Positions 43,329 through 53,027 of a stretch of DNA of 64,000 nucleotides are shown one piece after another. Position numbers and translations under genes: made by a program. Position 1 is the stretch's first letter, and each line of letters begins with the position of its first letter. The notes beneath the pieces were generated by a model. The model saw only the letters and a program-made list of their open reading frames with translations, was not told the origin of the DNA and searched no databases. This DNA comes from Arthrobacter sp. FW305-BF8 (GTDB taxonomy: Bacteria > Actinomycetota > Actinomycetes > Actinomycetales > Micrococcaceae). The DNA lies in NCBI RefSeq assembly GCF_021789315.1, contig NZ_CP084562.1, forward strand, positions 67,098 through 131,097, written 5' to 3'.

Positions 43329-43766
43329 CTACCGGGCTGCCGCCAGTTGGTAGGTGTAGAGCAGGGGCGCATCCACACTGGACGCACGTAATTCCAGTGG
43401 TCCCGGGTCGGTAACGCTGACCTTGGTTGTCTCCTTCGCGCCGTTGCAGGCTGCCCCCAGTTCCACCAGGTCGTTGCCGGCCGAGCGCACCGTCAGGAAG
43501 GCCTTGCCGACGCCTTCGCACACCAGCGTCAACATGTAGGTGCCTGCTTGCACGTCCTTCGTCTGAACCACCGGCTGCCTATTGAGGATTTTACCGGCGT
43601 CCGCCGCCACGATTCCCGAGCCAGCGGGAAGCGCGGTAGCCTGCCACGCGGGGACGTCAGCGTTGCCCACCGAGACCTGCCCGGCACAGCCGGAGACGGC
43701 CACCAGGGCAGCGGCGGCGGCCACACAGGAAAGGGCGCGCAGAAACTGAGAAGAAAGCTGGAGCAT
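43329..43766 (-). CDS. Small lipoprotein
   Basis: A 145-residue protein with a lipoprotein signal peptide (hydrophobic core at 10-26, then VSGC with Cys at 27). The mature part is Ala/Val/Gly-rich with two further Cys (in LVCEGVGKAF and GAACNGAK) that could form a disulfide, and a beta-rich pattern. No catalytic motif. Single gene. Function unknown, probably exported and anchored to the membrane. Confidence 0.75.
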   Translation of the reverse strand: MLQLSSQFLRALSCVAAAAALVAVSGCAGQVSVGNADVPAWQATALPAGSGIVAADAGKILNRQPVVQTKDVQAGTYMLTLVCEGVGKAFLTVRSAGNDLVELGAACNGAKETTKVSVTDPGPLELRASSVDAPLLYTYQLAAAR

Positions 43767-43915
43767 CCCCCTAATTTACCGGCGATCGGCTCCGGCACCC
43801 ACCAAGCCGTTATTTGATCAGATAACAGCTGATGGCTCAATTTCCCGGTTTTTGGCCTTTTCAACAGTCCCGGGGTGACCGGTCCCGAAGCCCGTCATCA
43901 TCCCGCAGCCCGTCT

Positions 43916-44635
43916 TTAAAGGGCGCCGAGGACGTAGATGACGAGGAATCCGAGGAAGAACGTCGCGCCCAGGAGCACCGTCTCTTCCTGCTCGTGTGCC
44001 TCGGTCAGCAGCTCCTCCACCGTCAAATACAACAGCGTAGCGGCACCAAAAGCCAATACCAGAGCCAGCACCTCGCCGCTGGCGCCACCTAGGAAGAAGG
44101 CGCCGCCGACCGCGCCGACTGCCGTCAGGAGCCCGAGTGCGCTGCTTATAGACCCAGCACGCACACCCGACAGACCCCTGCCCTTGAGCCCGACGGTCAG
44201 GGACAAAGCCAGAAAGAGGATTTCGATGGTGAGGGCGATCGTCAGGATCAGCGCCTGCCTGGCACCCAGAACCGTTCCCAACCCAACGAGCAGTCCGTCC
44301 AAAAGAAGATCGATTCCGACGGCCACGAGCAGGCCTGCAGGCAGGGAACCGGTCACCGGGGATGCCCTGTCTATTTTCCGACCGAGCGCGCCCAACGTGA
44401 GCATCACAGCCGTTCCTCCCGCGAAACCGGCAGTTGCGAACCCTAGATTTCCTTCGGCCCGTAAATCCGGCAGCACCTCCCCGGCCAACGCAGCCAGCAC
44501 CACACCGGCAGCGAAATGCTGGATTGCACTGGAGAGTTTCAGGCCCGGCGGCCTGAACGCCGCAACGATTGAGCCCAGGACGGCCGCAGCGACAGGAAAA
44601 CCAACCAGCAATAACGACTGGGTCACGAGATTCAC
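43916..44635 (-). CDS. ZIP-like metal permease
   Basis: About 239 residues from GTG 44635 (AAAGGGG about ten bases upstream); a longer frame from 44692 is possible. About eight transmembrane helices. AIQHFAAGVVLAALAGEVLPDL near the start and IDLLLDGLLVGLG in the middle carry His, Asp and Glu within helices, as in ZIP transporters. These normally import zinc, iron or manganese. The single gene is next to a lipoprotein and about 2 kb from the copper genes. Assignment to ZIP is by topology and motif. Confidence 0.75.
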   Translation of the reverse strand: MNLVTQSLLLVGFPVAAAVLGSIVAAFRPPGLKLSSAIQHFAAGVVLAALAGEVLPDLRAEGNLGFATAGFAGGTAVMLTLGALGRKIDRASPVTGSLPAGLLVAVGIDLLLDGLLVGLGTVLGARQALILTIALTIEILFLALSLTVGLKGRGLSGVRAGSISSALGLLTAVGAVGGAFFLGGASGEVLALVLAFGAATLLYLTVEELLTEAHEQEETVLLGATFFLGFLVIYVLGAL

Positions 44636-46054
44636 ACCGGCACCCCTTTCATCCCCGACTCCTACCCGACGAAGCGAACCTTTCCGATTCACCGGAACCG
44701 ATCAAATCCCACAGGACTTCGTGCTCCCGCCACGCTATACAGGACCGCCCGGAGAAGAAAGAACCAGCCAGGCAGGTTTTCCCCATAGCCACGCCAAGGG
44801 CCTGGGCACCCACCCCCTGCATGACCGAGCAAGGGTAAATGCAGACTCCCACCAGTAGCCGTCAGGTTCAGACAGGCGGTTTAAGGCGGGCCGGATCAGA
44901 CCCTGTCGCTCTCAGTCATCACCGCACCACCACCAAGGCCCTAGCCTTAGACGTGCACGACGGGTCAACAAAACCGCCCCGCGTCCCTGACACCGCCCCG
45001 GCGAGGGCCGACCATCGCCCGGGTCACAGCCGGTCCAATGAGGCAGAAATCTGCCCATCAGGCGCCTCGTTCCGCCGTGAACCACAGCCAGAACAACCGG
45101 CAGGGACGCTACTTTTAGCTGCGTCTGAACTGGTGTGATGCGCACGCCTTCAACAATGCCCGGCCTCCCGTTCCTGCAGGAGCATCAACCGCACTCTCGC
45201 CTTGGAGTTTCCCCTGCACATCACCAAGCCATCTGAGCGGCCCAAGCTGGAAAAATATGGGGGCGTCTCCCTTCTCTGGGGTCGCACGGCGAATCGACAA
45301 AAAGCTTAGCGTCACTTTTTCACAAGCCACCCCAACATTGCGCGTGACCGGCATGCCAGCGAGTCCATTCACCCAAGGACCGTGGCCGGCGGGCTCCTCA
45401 CGCACGCAGAGCGCCTAGCGAAACCAGCTGCGCTAGAACGCGTCAGAAACCTCCGGGAGGATAACTCGTGGGTCTCCTTTCAGGAACATCCTGCGCGGAG
45501 ACTGCCCATGGAGCCGCACACGACCGAGCCATCAGCGTCAGGTCAGGTGACACCTGATCCGGCGGCTTGGCTTGGTTCCCGGACTTCCACTTCCTGCCTC
45601 GGCTGCAGGCTCTCCCACCCAGGCCAACGGCTCAGCAGTATGATCGTTCGCATCCATGCACCCATACAATCAGAGAGACATGGGACGCCTCAGGTTCGCC
45701 TGCGACACCGGCATTTGCCTGCCCCCCCAACGGCCGTCCACGGCCAAGGGCGAATTGCGGATCGATTTCTGAATCTGACAAGAACCGCCACTCTGCGCAC
45801 CGACATATTCGCTGCTGTCAACCAGCAGTCATATGCGGCCATGAGATTGGCCCTGGACCGGCCGCTGGCGAGTCGATCTGGGTAGAGCCCGCTAAGAGTG
45901 CCACTAACCGTTGACCTGCACCACCGTATTAGTTGACCGGAACGAAGGCTCTGGATCTGGTCGCTGGACATGTCGGCGTTGGGAGAACCATCGGGCGGCC
46001 GGACCCGATCTTCGGGCCTTTCACCCTTACCGCATGCCGCTTCGGATCCGGGCT
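44636..46054. other. Long stretch without a credible gene
   Basis: About 1.4 kb. Open frames on both strands up to 167 codons are present, but none has a ribosome binding site, family motif or natural composition. It may be scar DNA or a degraded gene that I cannot recognise. It carries the promoter for the ZIP-like gene. Confidence 0.5.
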
Positions 46055-48382
46055 TTAACACTCATGAAGGGTTGTTCGGGACAACGGTGCTGCTCCGTCG
46101 AGGTGCTGGATTCCGTCGGTGGTGATGAGGACTACGCGGGCTGTTGCGATGTCAAAGAACAGTCCCGTGGCTTGCAGTTGGCCTTTCGCCAGTGCGGGGC
46201 CAGCCAGGGGGTGGTCTTCAAGTTTTCGCAGCTGCACGGCCACGTTGACCATGCCCAGCTGGTCCAGCTGACTGTAGCCTGCCGCAGCAGCTGCGGCAGC
46301 CACGGGGTGCCCGTCCATCATCTCTTGATGACTCGGCCGGGCATGGTCGAGCCAGGTATTGAAGGCTTCGCCCAAGCCGGGTTCGTCCGGATTACCGCCG
46401 GATCCGGCGTTTGCGATGACGGCCTTCATGGCGCCGCAGTTTGAGTGGCCACAGATCACGATCGACTCCACGCGCAGCCCGGTCAGTGCGAAGGACAGGG
46501 CCGACTCAATGGAGGCATCCTCTCCGGCGTTGCACACGACGTTGCCGATGTTGCGCAGGGTCAGCAGGTCACCGGGGCCGCTGCTGGTAATCAGGTTGGG
46601 GTTGACCCGTGAGTCCACGCAGGCCACGAACAGGGTGTCGGGATTTTGACCCTCCGCGAGGTCCTGAATGAGCGGGAGTACCTTGTCCGCATGGCGGCGG
46701 TGGTATTTGTCGACGCCCAGAAGGATGGAGCGCAGACGGAGTCGCTCGACGTCGTCAATGCCGTCAGGCTGCCGGCTTGCCCTGGGCTGCAGCGGAAGTT
46801 CCAGTGCCTCCTGGCGTTGGGGGGTGTTGTCGACTGCATCCTGGAATGCCGTGTTTCCATGCTCTTCGATGAGGACGGATCCTCCGGTCGCGGTGTGCTG
46901 CTTCTTCCAGGCGACCAGGGCCTCGTGAAAGGCATGATCCACATAGTCCGCGCTGAGCTCTACCAGTACGTCCGCGCTTTCGGGAACCGAGTGCAGCACC
47001 CTGTTCAGCCGGGGCAGCGCGAAGAAACTGCAGGAACCGGCGATGCTGACGCGCCAGAGGCCGTCCGGGCCGGAGGGTGAGGGCAGCGCCTGGATCGACG
47101 CGCGAAGCACACGCCACAACACAAACACGGCAGCCACTGCCAGGCCGATCATGACGCCTTCCAGGAGGTTGAGGATGATCACACACAGGAGCGTCACGGA
47201 GTAGACCATTATCTCTCCGGTGCGCAGGCTGGTCCTGATGTCCGCGATCTTGACCAGGCGGGTGCCGATCACGATCAGCAGCCCGGCCAGCACAGTCAGC
47301 GGGATCAGCTGGATCAGCCCGGCGAACAGGGCAGAGAACACCAGCACCCAGACACCGTGGAGCACCGCCGACTTCCGGGTCCGGGCGCCGGCCTCCACGT
47401 TGGTGGCGCTTCGCACGATCACTCCGGTCACCGGGAGCCCGCCAAGCAACCCGGAAATAAGGTTCGCCGAGCCCTGACCCATCAGTTCGCGGTTCAGGTT
47501 CGTGCGGGGACCGGTGTGCATCTTGTCCACCGCCACCGCTGACAGGAGCGATTCGATGCTGGCGATCAGCGCCACCGAAACGACCGCCATGGCAGCTGTG
47601 GCCCAGCTCCCGCCGGGCATCTGGGGCAACGCCACGGCATCGAACACCGATCCGGAAAGAGTGATCCGCTCAACCCCTGGAGCGACCGCAATAGAGACAG
47701 CCGTGCCGGCCACGACGGCGACCAAGGGCCCGGGCACCTTCCGGATTGCTGACGGCAGGTGCCTCCATGCCACGAGCAGCCCGATGACCAGCAGGCCCAG
47801 CAGTGCAGAGTGCAGTTCCACCCTGGTGATCGCTTCGGGAAGCCGGGCAAGGTTTTCCAGCGGTGAGCCGGCAGGCTTTGAACCGAGCAGGACTTGGAGT
47901 TGCTGCAGGACAATGGTGACTCCGATGCCGGCGAGCATTGCACGGACCACTACCGGGGAGACCGCCAGCGCAACCCGCCCCGCCCGGCTGAGACCCAGCA
48001 GTAGCTGCACGATGCCGGCCGCGGCCGTGATCGCGCACGTCGCCGCCCAGCCGAACTCGTCAACGAGCCCGGCCACGACGACCGTCAGGCCTGCCGCCGG
48101 CCCGCTCACCTGAAGGGGAGAGCCTCCCAGAGCGCCGGCCACGATGCCGCCAACCGCGGCTGCGATCAGGCCCGCCATGACAGGTGCGCCGGAAGCCGCG
48201 GCGATACCGAGCGACAGCGGCAGGGCAACCAGGAACACCACCAGCGAAGCCGGAGCATCAGCCCGGAGGCCATCCAGGAATGCCCTGCCCCGGGGCGGAC
48301 CGGCGGGCCCGGGCGGAGCTGCCGGACCATGCGCTGCGGGGGACGGGGCGAGGGTAGTTGACTTCTCAGTCGGTTGGGCCAT
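46055..48382 (-). CDS. SulP anion transporter fused to beta-carbonic anhydrase
   Basis: A 775-residue fusion. Residues about 35-430 are a SulP-type permease with 10-12 helices (start FLDGLRADAPASLVVFLVAL; conserved GSANLISGLLGGLPVTGVIV). Residues about 550-775 are a beta-carbonic anhydrase with zinc ligands and catalytic dyad in ACVDSR (Cys588, Asp590) and ICGHSNCG (His646, Cys649). SulP-anhydrase fusions are thought to couple bicarbonate uptake to CO2 interconversion. ATG start. Alone on its strand, flanked by gene-free stretches of 0.45-1.4 kb. Confidence 0.92.
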   Translation of the reverse strand: MAQPTEKSTTLAPSPAAHGPAAPPGPAGPPRGRAFLDGLRADAPASLVVFLVALPLSLGIAAASGAPVMAGLIAAAVGGIVAGALGGSPLQVSGPAAGLTVVVAGLVDEFGWAATCAITAAAGIVQLLLGLSRAGRVALAVSPVVVRAMLAGIGVTIVLQQLQVLLGSKPAGSPLENLARLPEAITRVELHSALLGLLVIGLLVAWRHLPSAIRKVPGPLVAVVAGTAVSIAVAPGVERITLSGSVFDAVALPQMPGGSWATAAMAVVSVALIASIESLLSAVAVDKMHTGPRTNLNRELMGQGSANLISGLLGGLPVTGVIVRSATNVEAGARTRKSAVLHGVWVLVFSALFAGLIQLIPLTVLAGLLIVIGTRLVKIADIRTSLRTGEIMVYSVTLLCVIILNLLEGVMIGLAVAAVFVLWRVLRASIQALPSPSGPDGLWRVSIAGSCSFFALPRLNRVLHSVPESADVLVELSADYVDHAFHEALVAWKKQHTATGGSVLIEEHGNTAFQDAVDNTPQRQEALELPLQPRASRQPDGIDDVERLRLRSILLGVDKYHRRHADKVLPLIQDLAEGQNPDTLFVACVDSRVNPNLITSSGPGDLLTLRNIGNVVCNAGEDASIESALSFALTGLRVESIVICGHSNCGAMKAVIANAGSGGNPDEPGLGEAFNTWLDHARPSHQEMMDGHPVAAAAAAAGYSQLDQLGMVNVAVQLRKLEDHPLAGPALAKGQLQATGLFFDIATARVVLITTDGIQHLDGAAPLSRTTLHEC

Positions 48383-48829
48383 GATTTCCTTCTACGGAGG
48401 CAGTGGTCCCTTGCAACGTATAACGGCAAGGTAACAACGGGATGTCCGGGACCTGAGTGTTTCCTGTGACCAGCGGGGCCCCTGTGATTATTCGCGCGCC
48501 GAGCACCGCCATCGCAGAAGGAACGCGAGGGTGGGGGCGAATGTTGGGAATGAAGTTGCCATGGCGGCGGGACTCAAATGCCGCAGGGGTCCCTGGCCAG
48601 AAAGGCCTTCCCCCCCCGCCCTCTCGCATTCCAGCGTCAAAGTGTACGTACCTGCCGCACGGCCGGCCCACGGGCCGCACGCCAAGGATCCTGCCGTCGG
48701 CCCGAGCGGGCATCCTGTCCGTTCCCGGAGTGCCGTTGCCTGCCAGGAGAGTGTCCGCCGTCTCCACCGATGGCTGCGGCGCGCGGCCGGAACGGCTGCT
48801 ATGACTAACGATGGGTGGCCCCCAACGGG
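48383..48829. other. Gene-free stretch
   Basis: About 450 bp. Only the promoter of the SulP gene is expected here. No credible gene on either strand. Confidence 0.5.
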
Positions 48830-49471
48830 TTATGGCAGCCCGGGGCTCCGAGGCAGGTCCCGGCGCCCCACCAGCACGGCTGCCCCTCCCGTTATCAGGC
48901 TCAGTAGGAGAAGCACCCAGCCCGCAACAGTGAGGATGGACGCGAGAGTCACTGTGCCGGTGTCGGGGGTTGACGGGGTCAGTGCCGCGTCAACGGCGAA
49001 GTTTGCCCCTAGCCGGATGAGGACGAACAGCATCGGAGGCGCCCACAACGCCCACCGCAGGGTCTTGACGGGCACCCGTGTGCCGATCAGCAGGAGCCAG
49101 CTGAAGCCGAAAATCAGTGGAAACAGGGTCCCGGCGGTCTTGTGGATGTAGCTGAGCTGGCCGCGGGCGTCGTCGTCCATGACGGCGCGCAGCTGTCCAA
49201 CGTACTCGGTGGAGAAACCACCCATGAGGGAATCGGGCATCGCCAGCCCGCCGGACAGTTGGGTCATTTGATTCAGTGTGAGCAGGTGGAGGTACCAGAA
49301 CAGGAAAAGGCTGGCCACGACGCCGGCAATGACGATCAGGTTGCTGTTGCCCTCCGCCTTCTGCGGTGACCGGGTGGTCGTGGGTTTCATGATCGCCGGT
49401 GGCAGCTGCTGGTCTGGTAGCGCCGCTTTGCTGCCGTGCTTTTTGATGCGCTGGGCGCGTGTCTTGGCCAT
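48830..49471 (-). CDS. Four-helix membrane protein
   Basis: A 213-residue protein. A basic N-terminal tail (residues 1-40) is followed by four hydrophobic helices (about 44-64, 110-132, 140-160 and 175-200). No conserved catalytic or metal motif. Family not recognised. It lies 335 bp from the copper gene CopD-CtaG on the same strand; a role in envelope or redox is possible but not shown. Confidence 0.7.
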   Translation of the reverse strand: MAKTRAQRIKKHGSKAALPDQQLPPAIMKPTTTRSPQKAEGNSNLIVIAGVVASLFLFWYLHLLTLNQMTQLSGGLAMPDSLMGGFSTEYVGQLRAVMDDDARGQLSYIHKTAGTLFPLIFGFSWLLLIGTRVPVKTLRWALWAPPMLFVLIRLGANFAVDAALTPSTPDTGTVTLASILTVAGWVLLLLSLITGGAAVLVGRRDLPRSPGLP

Positions 49472-49806
49472 TGCCTCATTATCCCGCTACGGCTTGATCC
49501 ATTAGGCCAAACAACCTGATCGAACAGCCAGAAACCACTGCCCCCCGGGTGCGGACGCATCAACCTCACCGTCGCCTTCGCCTCGCCCCCTGCCAACCGG
49601 TCATCGCCGTCATCGATGTGCATGACGGGTTCGGGCCGTGCCCTCAGCAGGGAGGCTCCTGAATCGAACTGCCCAATGCGTCCAGCAAGCATGAACCGGG
49701 ACGGGTGAAAAGGACCGGGAGATCCTTCCACTCCATGCCGAAGTTCCGCCCGACGTGCGTTCTGCACTTGTGGTCAGATTGTCAAGGTTCATCCAGGACT
49801 TTGCCG
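49472..49806. other. Gene-free stretch
   Basis: About 335 bp between two minus-strand genes. A 126-codon open frame on the minus strand crosses it but has no ribosome binding site or recognisable motif. Confidence 0.4.
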
Positions 49807-51732
49807 CTACCTCCGGATGAGTGGGCCAGATCCGGCGCGCCTCGCATATTTCGGGTTATCTCTCCCCGGAACGGTGGGGCCCGCATCTCCATCCCCTTCT
49901 GGTTGACCGGACGGCCCGGGTGCGGAACCTGAGCGCCGGCGGGCAGCGACGACCCTAGCGATAATGCAAAGGGTTAATGCTGCAACAGACCAGATCGTCA
50001 TGGCCGCCGGACTCTCCCAAGGAGCGCCGTAAAAAGGCGCGGCGCCCGGGTCGTTCCCGGAGATGTTCGCCCCGAGGTCCCGGATTCCGGACCGCCATCC
50101 ATGGACCGCATACAGGACGGCGGCGCCGGCCAGTGCAAGGTTGGCGGACGAGTGCTTTCCGCTGCCGGCGCCTGCCCCCAAGAGGGCCGACGTGAACAGG
50201 CATCCTGACAGCAGGGCGATCCCGGCGGCAGCCGCATAGGCGATTTGTCCGCTGGCTGACCATTCCAGCAGGGGCGTGGAGTAGAGGACGAACAGTGCAA
50301 CAGCCAGCGCGCAGGCGGCGCCGATCGGGTCCGAGGCTGGCGCGATGACCAGGCGCTGGACGGTGCCGTTCAAAAATTCCCTCACGCCTATGCTGCCGTC
50401 TGTTCTGCTCCTGATGGTCAGCCGTGCCAGGGTCAGCGGACACGCCACGACGAGCAGCAGCGGGACGAGGGCGGACAGCGTCATCTGGGCCAGAACCTGG
50501 GAGTTGAAAAAAGATTCCTGAGAGATCCGCAGACCGCCGTTGGTCACTGCGAAGAGGAGAGCCACTCCGGCTATCCAGGAAACCGTGCGGTGCAGCGGCC
50601 AACGCCTGCGATCTGTCCGAAGCCGTCGGATACCGGCCAGATAGAAAAAGGCAGCGAAGCCGCATGCCAGCGCCCAGAGAGGATCCACCGACAACCGTGA
50701 CAGGTATTCCCAGAAGCCGGGCCCCGGAAGCGGCGTCCCCGTCGCGCCCGCCCCGGCCGGAGTTTCGGTCCGGGCCAGGGCTGCAGCCAGGCCGGAGGCA
50801 GCCCCCATGACGGCGAGCTCCGTTATGGCCAGGACCGTGAAGCTCCGCCGCGCGTGCGGATCCCGGTCGAGCCTGGCCAGGACACGGCGGCGGTGAAGTG
50901 CACCGAAAAGCCCCAGGATCAGGAAGGCCCCCGTCTTCACGGCGACGATGACCCCGTAGGGGCTGAGCACATCGGCCGGGGTGTTGATCTGCGCCAGGGC
51001 GGCCAGCACACCGGACCCTGCCAGGCTGATGAAACACACCAGAGCCAGCGTCGAGTACCGCCGTACGGCCGTTGCGAGCCGGGTTCCGGGCAGCAGGGGG
51101 CGCAGGAGCACCAGGGCCACAAGCCCGCCTACCCACACAGCCGCCGCCCAGGAGTGCACAACAACCCCTGCGGTAGTGTCAGCGTGGCCGCCCCCGCCAG
51201 CCGCATGCGACTTCAGCACGAGCGGCACGAGCCCCGAAAACGCCAGCAGCACCGTGCCGGCGAGAGCTCCCGGACTGACCAGCCGGAAACAGCACCACGC
51301 AACTGCGGCTGCCGCCGCGGCGGTGAGAATCCCTGCCCGGCCGGCATCAATGGTGGTCAGGTACACGATGAAAGCCGCATCGAAACCTGCCGAGACCGGC
51401 CGGTTTGCGATGAACAGAAAGTTTGCACCGGTGTAGACGAAAGCGCTGGCGGACCAGAGGACCGCGGACCAGCCGGCGAGCCGCAGTGCCGCTTTGCGGG
51501 CCGGCTCCCGGGCAGGCAAGGCGAACGCGGCCAACACGAGGGGACCCACTGTGCACGCGGCGGCGACATTCAGGACGAGCTTGGTCGCCGGCAGGCCCCA
51601 CCGCACCACCGGGCCAGTCAGATCCACCGCGCCCGCGTCGGCGCCGCCACCGTACCTGTATGCCCATACCAGTGCCAGCACTCCGGCGATAAGCAGTACC
51701 GCGGCCGAGCCGAACCGCATCACGATCGACAT
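49807..51732 (-). CDS. CopD-CtaG fusion membrane protein, copy 1
   Basis: The ATG at 51732 is chosen because GGAGGAGG precedes it, giving 641 residues; the frame is open 136 codons further but that part is not protein-like. Residues 1-330 are CopD/PcoD-like (copper import or transfer) with about nine helices and conserved HAAGGGGHADTTAG and HSWAAAVWVGGL His motifs. Residues 340-620 are CtaG-like (cytochrome oxidase copper assembly), though the usual CtaG His residues look less complete than in the second copy. The fusion suggests copper taken in is handed to an oxidase. Single gene, divergent from the frameshifted gene at 52000. Confidence 0.85.
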   Translation of the reverse strand: MSIVMRFGSAAVLLIAGVLALVWAYRYGGGADAGAVDLTGPVVRWGLPATKLVLNVAAACTVGPLVLAAFALPAREPARKAALRLAGWSAVLWSASAFVYTGANFLFIANRPVSAGFDAAFIVYLTTIDAGRAGILTAAAAAAVAWCCFRLVSPGALAGTVLLAFSGLVPLVLKSHAAGGGGHADTTAGVVVHSWAAAVWVGGLVALVLLRPLLPGTRLATAVRRYSTLALVCFISLAGSGVLAALAQINTPADVLSPYGVIVAVKTGAFLILGLFGALHRRRVLARLDRDPHARRSFTVLAITELAVMGAASGLAAALARTETPAGAGATGTPLPGPGFWEYLSRLSVDPLWALACGFAAFFYLAGIRRLRTDRRRWPLHRTVSWIAGVALLFAVTNGGLRISQESFFNSQVLAQMTLSALVPLLLVVACPLTLARLTIRSRTDGSIGVREFLNGTVQRLVIAPASDPIGAACALAVALFVLYSTPLLEWSASGQIAYAAAAGIALLSGCLFTSALLGAGAGSGKHSSANLALAGAAVLYAVHGWRSGIRDLGANISGNDPGAAPFYGAPWESPAAMTIWSVAALTLCIIARVVAARRRSGSAPGPSGQPEGDGDAGPTVPGRDNPKYARRAGSGPLIRR

Positions 51733-51999
51733 GACGTCCTCCTCCGGCACCGCTGCTGCCGGACAGGCGTGCCGTTGCGTGAGGGGGATCGGCGCCGGTG
51801 CTGGTCCAAGACTGGCGGCCACGCCTTGGAAAATCCTTGCATGGTGGCCCCCGCAGGACCGCCCCCGCAGATCTGCAGGTTTCCCCAAGGTTCCGTTGGG
51901 AGCGTGGGGTGTGTGAGGGAGCACCAGGAGGGCGCAACCAGCCCGACACTGCCGCTCCCGCGAAACCAGCATGAAGCAGACCGGGAAGGCCAGAGCATC

Positions 52000-52607
52000 A
52001 TGACGGCCGGCGCTGGAACGGGAGATCAGCACCGTGCGGCAGCGGCTGCCCGCGGTTCGACACGCAGGCAGCCGCTCTCCACACCGGGCCTGGTCCTCAC
52101 CGGCGTGCTGTGCGGTGCCGTTGGCCTTGCAAGCGGGCATTTCTTCACGATCATGCAGATTGTTACCTTACCTACCTCATTTTGCTGGCCCTCGTACGGA
52201 CGGCGCGCACAGGGTCCGCCAGCAGGGTCTCACTGACGGCCGCCGCGGGTGCAGCGTGGATCGCGGCAACGGTTGCCTACTGGGTGAGCGTCCTCGCTCA
52301 CGCCGATGGGCGCTCATCATCGGCCTCATTTGCCACGGTCCTGTTCTACCTGGGATTCATCGCGCTCATCGGCCTTGGCGGGATGCTCGCTTCTCGCCGA
52401 ATGGTTGGGAAGCGGTGGCTCGCGTCCCTCTGCGGGGGTGCGTGGGCAGCCTCTACAACGATGTTCTGGTTGAGCATCCTCTCCCCGTCCCTCCCTGAAT
52501 TCTCCGCCGCGCTGTTCGATCTCGGCATCACGGCGCTGGTTGTTCTGGCAGCCTCTGGCGTGGACCCGCATCGCCGGGCCCATCCAGGAAGGCGCGCGGG
52601 GATTTAA
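52000..52607 (+). pseudogene. Frameshifted small membrane protein
   Basis: ATG at 52000 (GGAAGG about 12 bases upstream) opens a frame whose hydrophobic start (LVLTGVLCGAVGLASGHFFTI) ends in a stop at 52236. The other frame, open from 52110 to 52607, begins sensibly at YLTYLILLALVRTAR near 52170 and contains three helices. Joined at about 52150-52190 they give one ~200-residue four-helix protein, similar in size and helix pattern to the gene at 53983. Either a real frameshift or a base-call error. Confidence 0.55.
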
Positions 52608-52683
52608 CTGATCTGCATTTACGCGGGCTCCGCTATCCGTGCTCCCGCATCGGAATGGCGTTAGTCAACAGCCGCGCCCGGGA

Positions 52684-52709
52684 GGCGCTTCTGCAAAAGG
52701 GGAAGCGCC
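52684..52709. terminator. Putative terminator
   Basis: 8-bp stem (52684-52691 with 52702-52709), loop TGCAAAAGGG, 77 bp after the small membrane protein gene. No T-tract. Confidence 0.4.
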
Positions 52710-52837
52710 CGGGCTTGTCGGCCGGCGCAGAAACGGGCGTTACCCTAATGTGACATGGCCGTGGATACACGCTATCGTGTAGCGCGTGCCTGTGCTCTCC
52801 GATAGCGGGCACTCCCGTGCAGATTGCCTAACTCTGC

Positions 52838-53012
52838 CGCTGCCCGGGATTCGTTCGCATACATCGTCCGGCAGAGACGGGGAAACCACTATGCGGCCTG
52901 CTCGCTAAGCAGGCCTTGGGGTGAAGCCGCGCGCCACCTCCGCACTCATGCGGGGTGTTCGTGCGGCCGGGTGTCTCCCATCCGAATCCGACAGCTAACC
53001 CCGCAGGCTCTG
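52838..53012 (+). promoter_or_regulatory. ydaO/yuaA-type c-di-AMP riboswitch
   Basis: The leader of the NlpC/P60-like gene contains the characteristic conserved segments in order: GGGGAAACCA (52879-52888), TTGGGGTGAA (52916-52925) and CCGAATCCGACAGCTAACCC (from 52982). Spacing fits a ydaO fold with two variable stems between. In actinobacteria this motif is typical in front of secreted wall hydrolases and turns expression off when c-di-AMP is high. Boundaries approximate. Confidence 0.85.
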
Positions 53013-53027
53013 GGAGAGGCCTTTGTC

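Noticed and set aside
45382..46061. Open frames of 123-167 codons in the 44.6-46.0 kb stretch
   Set aside because: Composition and lack of start signals suggest chance frames. They are kept only as part of an unexplained interval.
49387..49767. 126-codon minus-strand frame with a fairly natural middle section
   Set aside because: It overlaps the 48830-49471 gene on the same strand in a different frame, lacks a ribosome binding site and matches no family I know.
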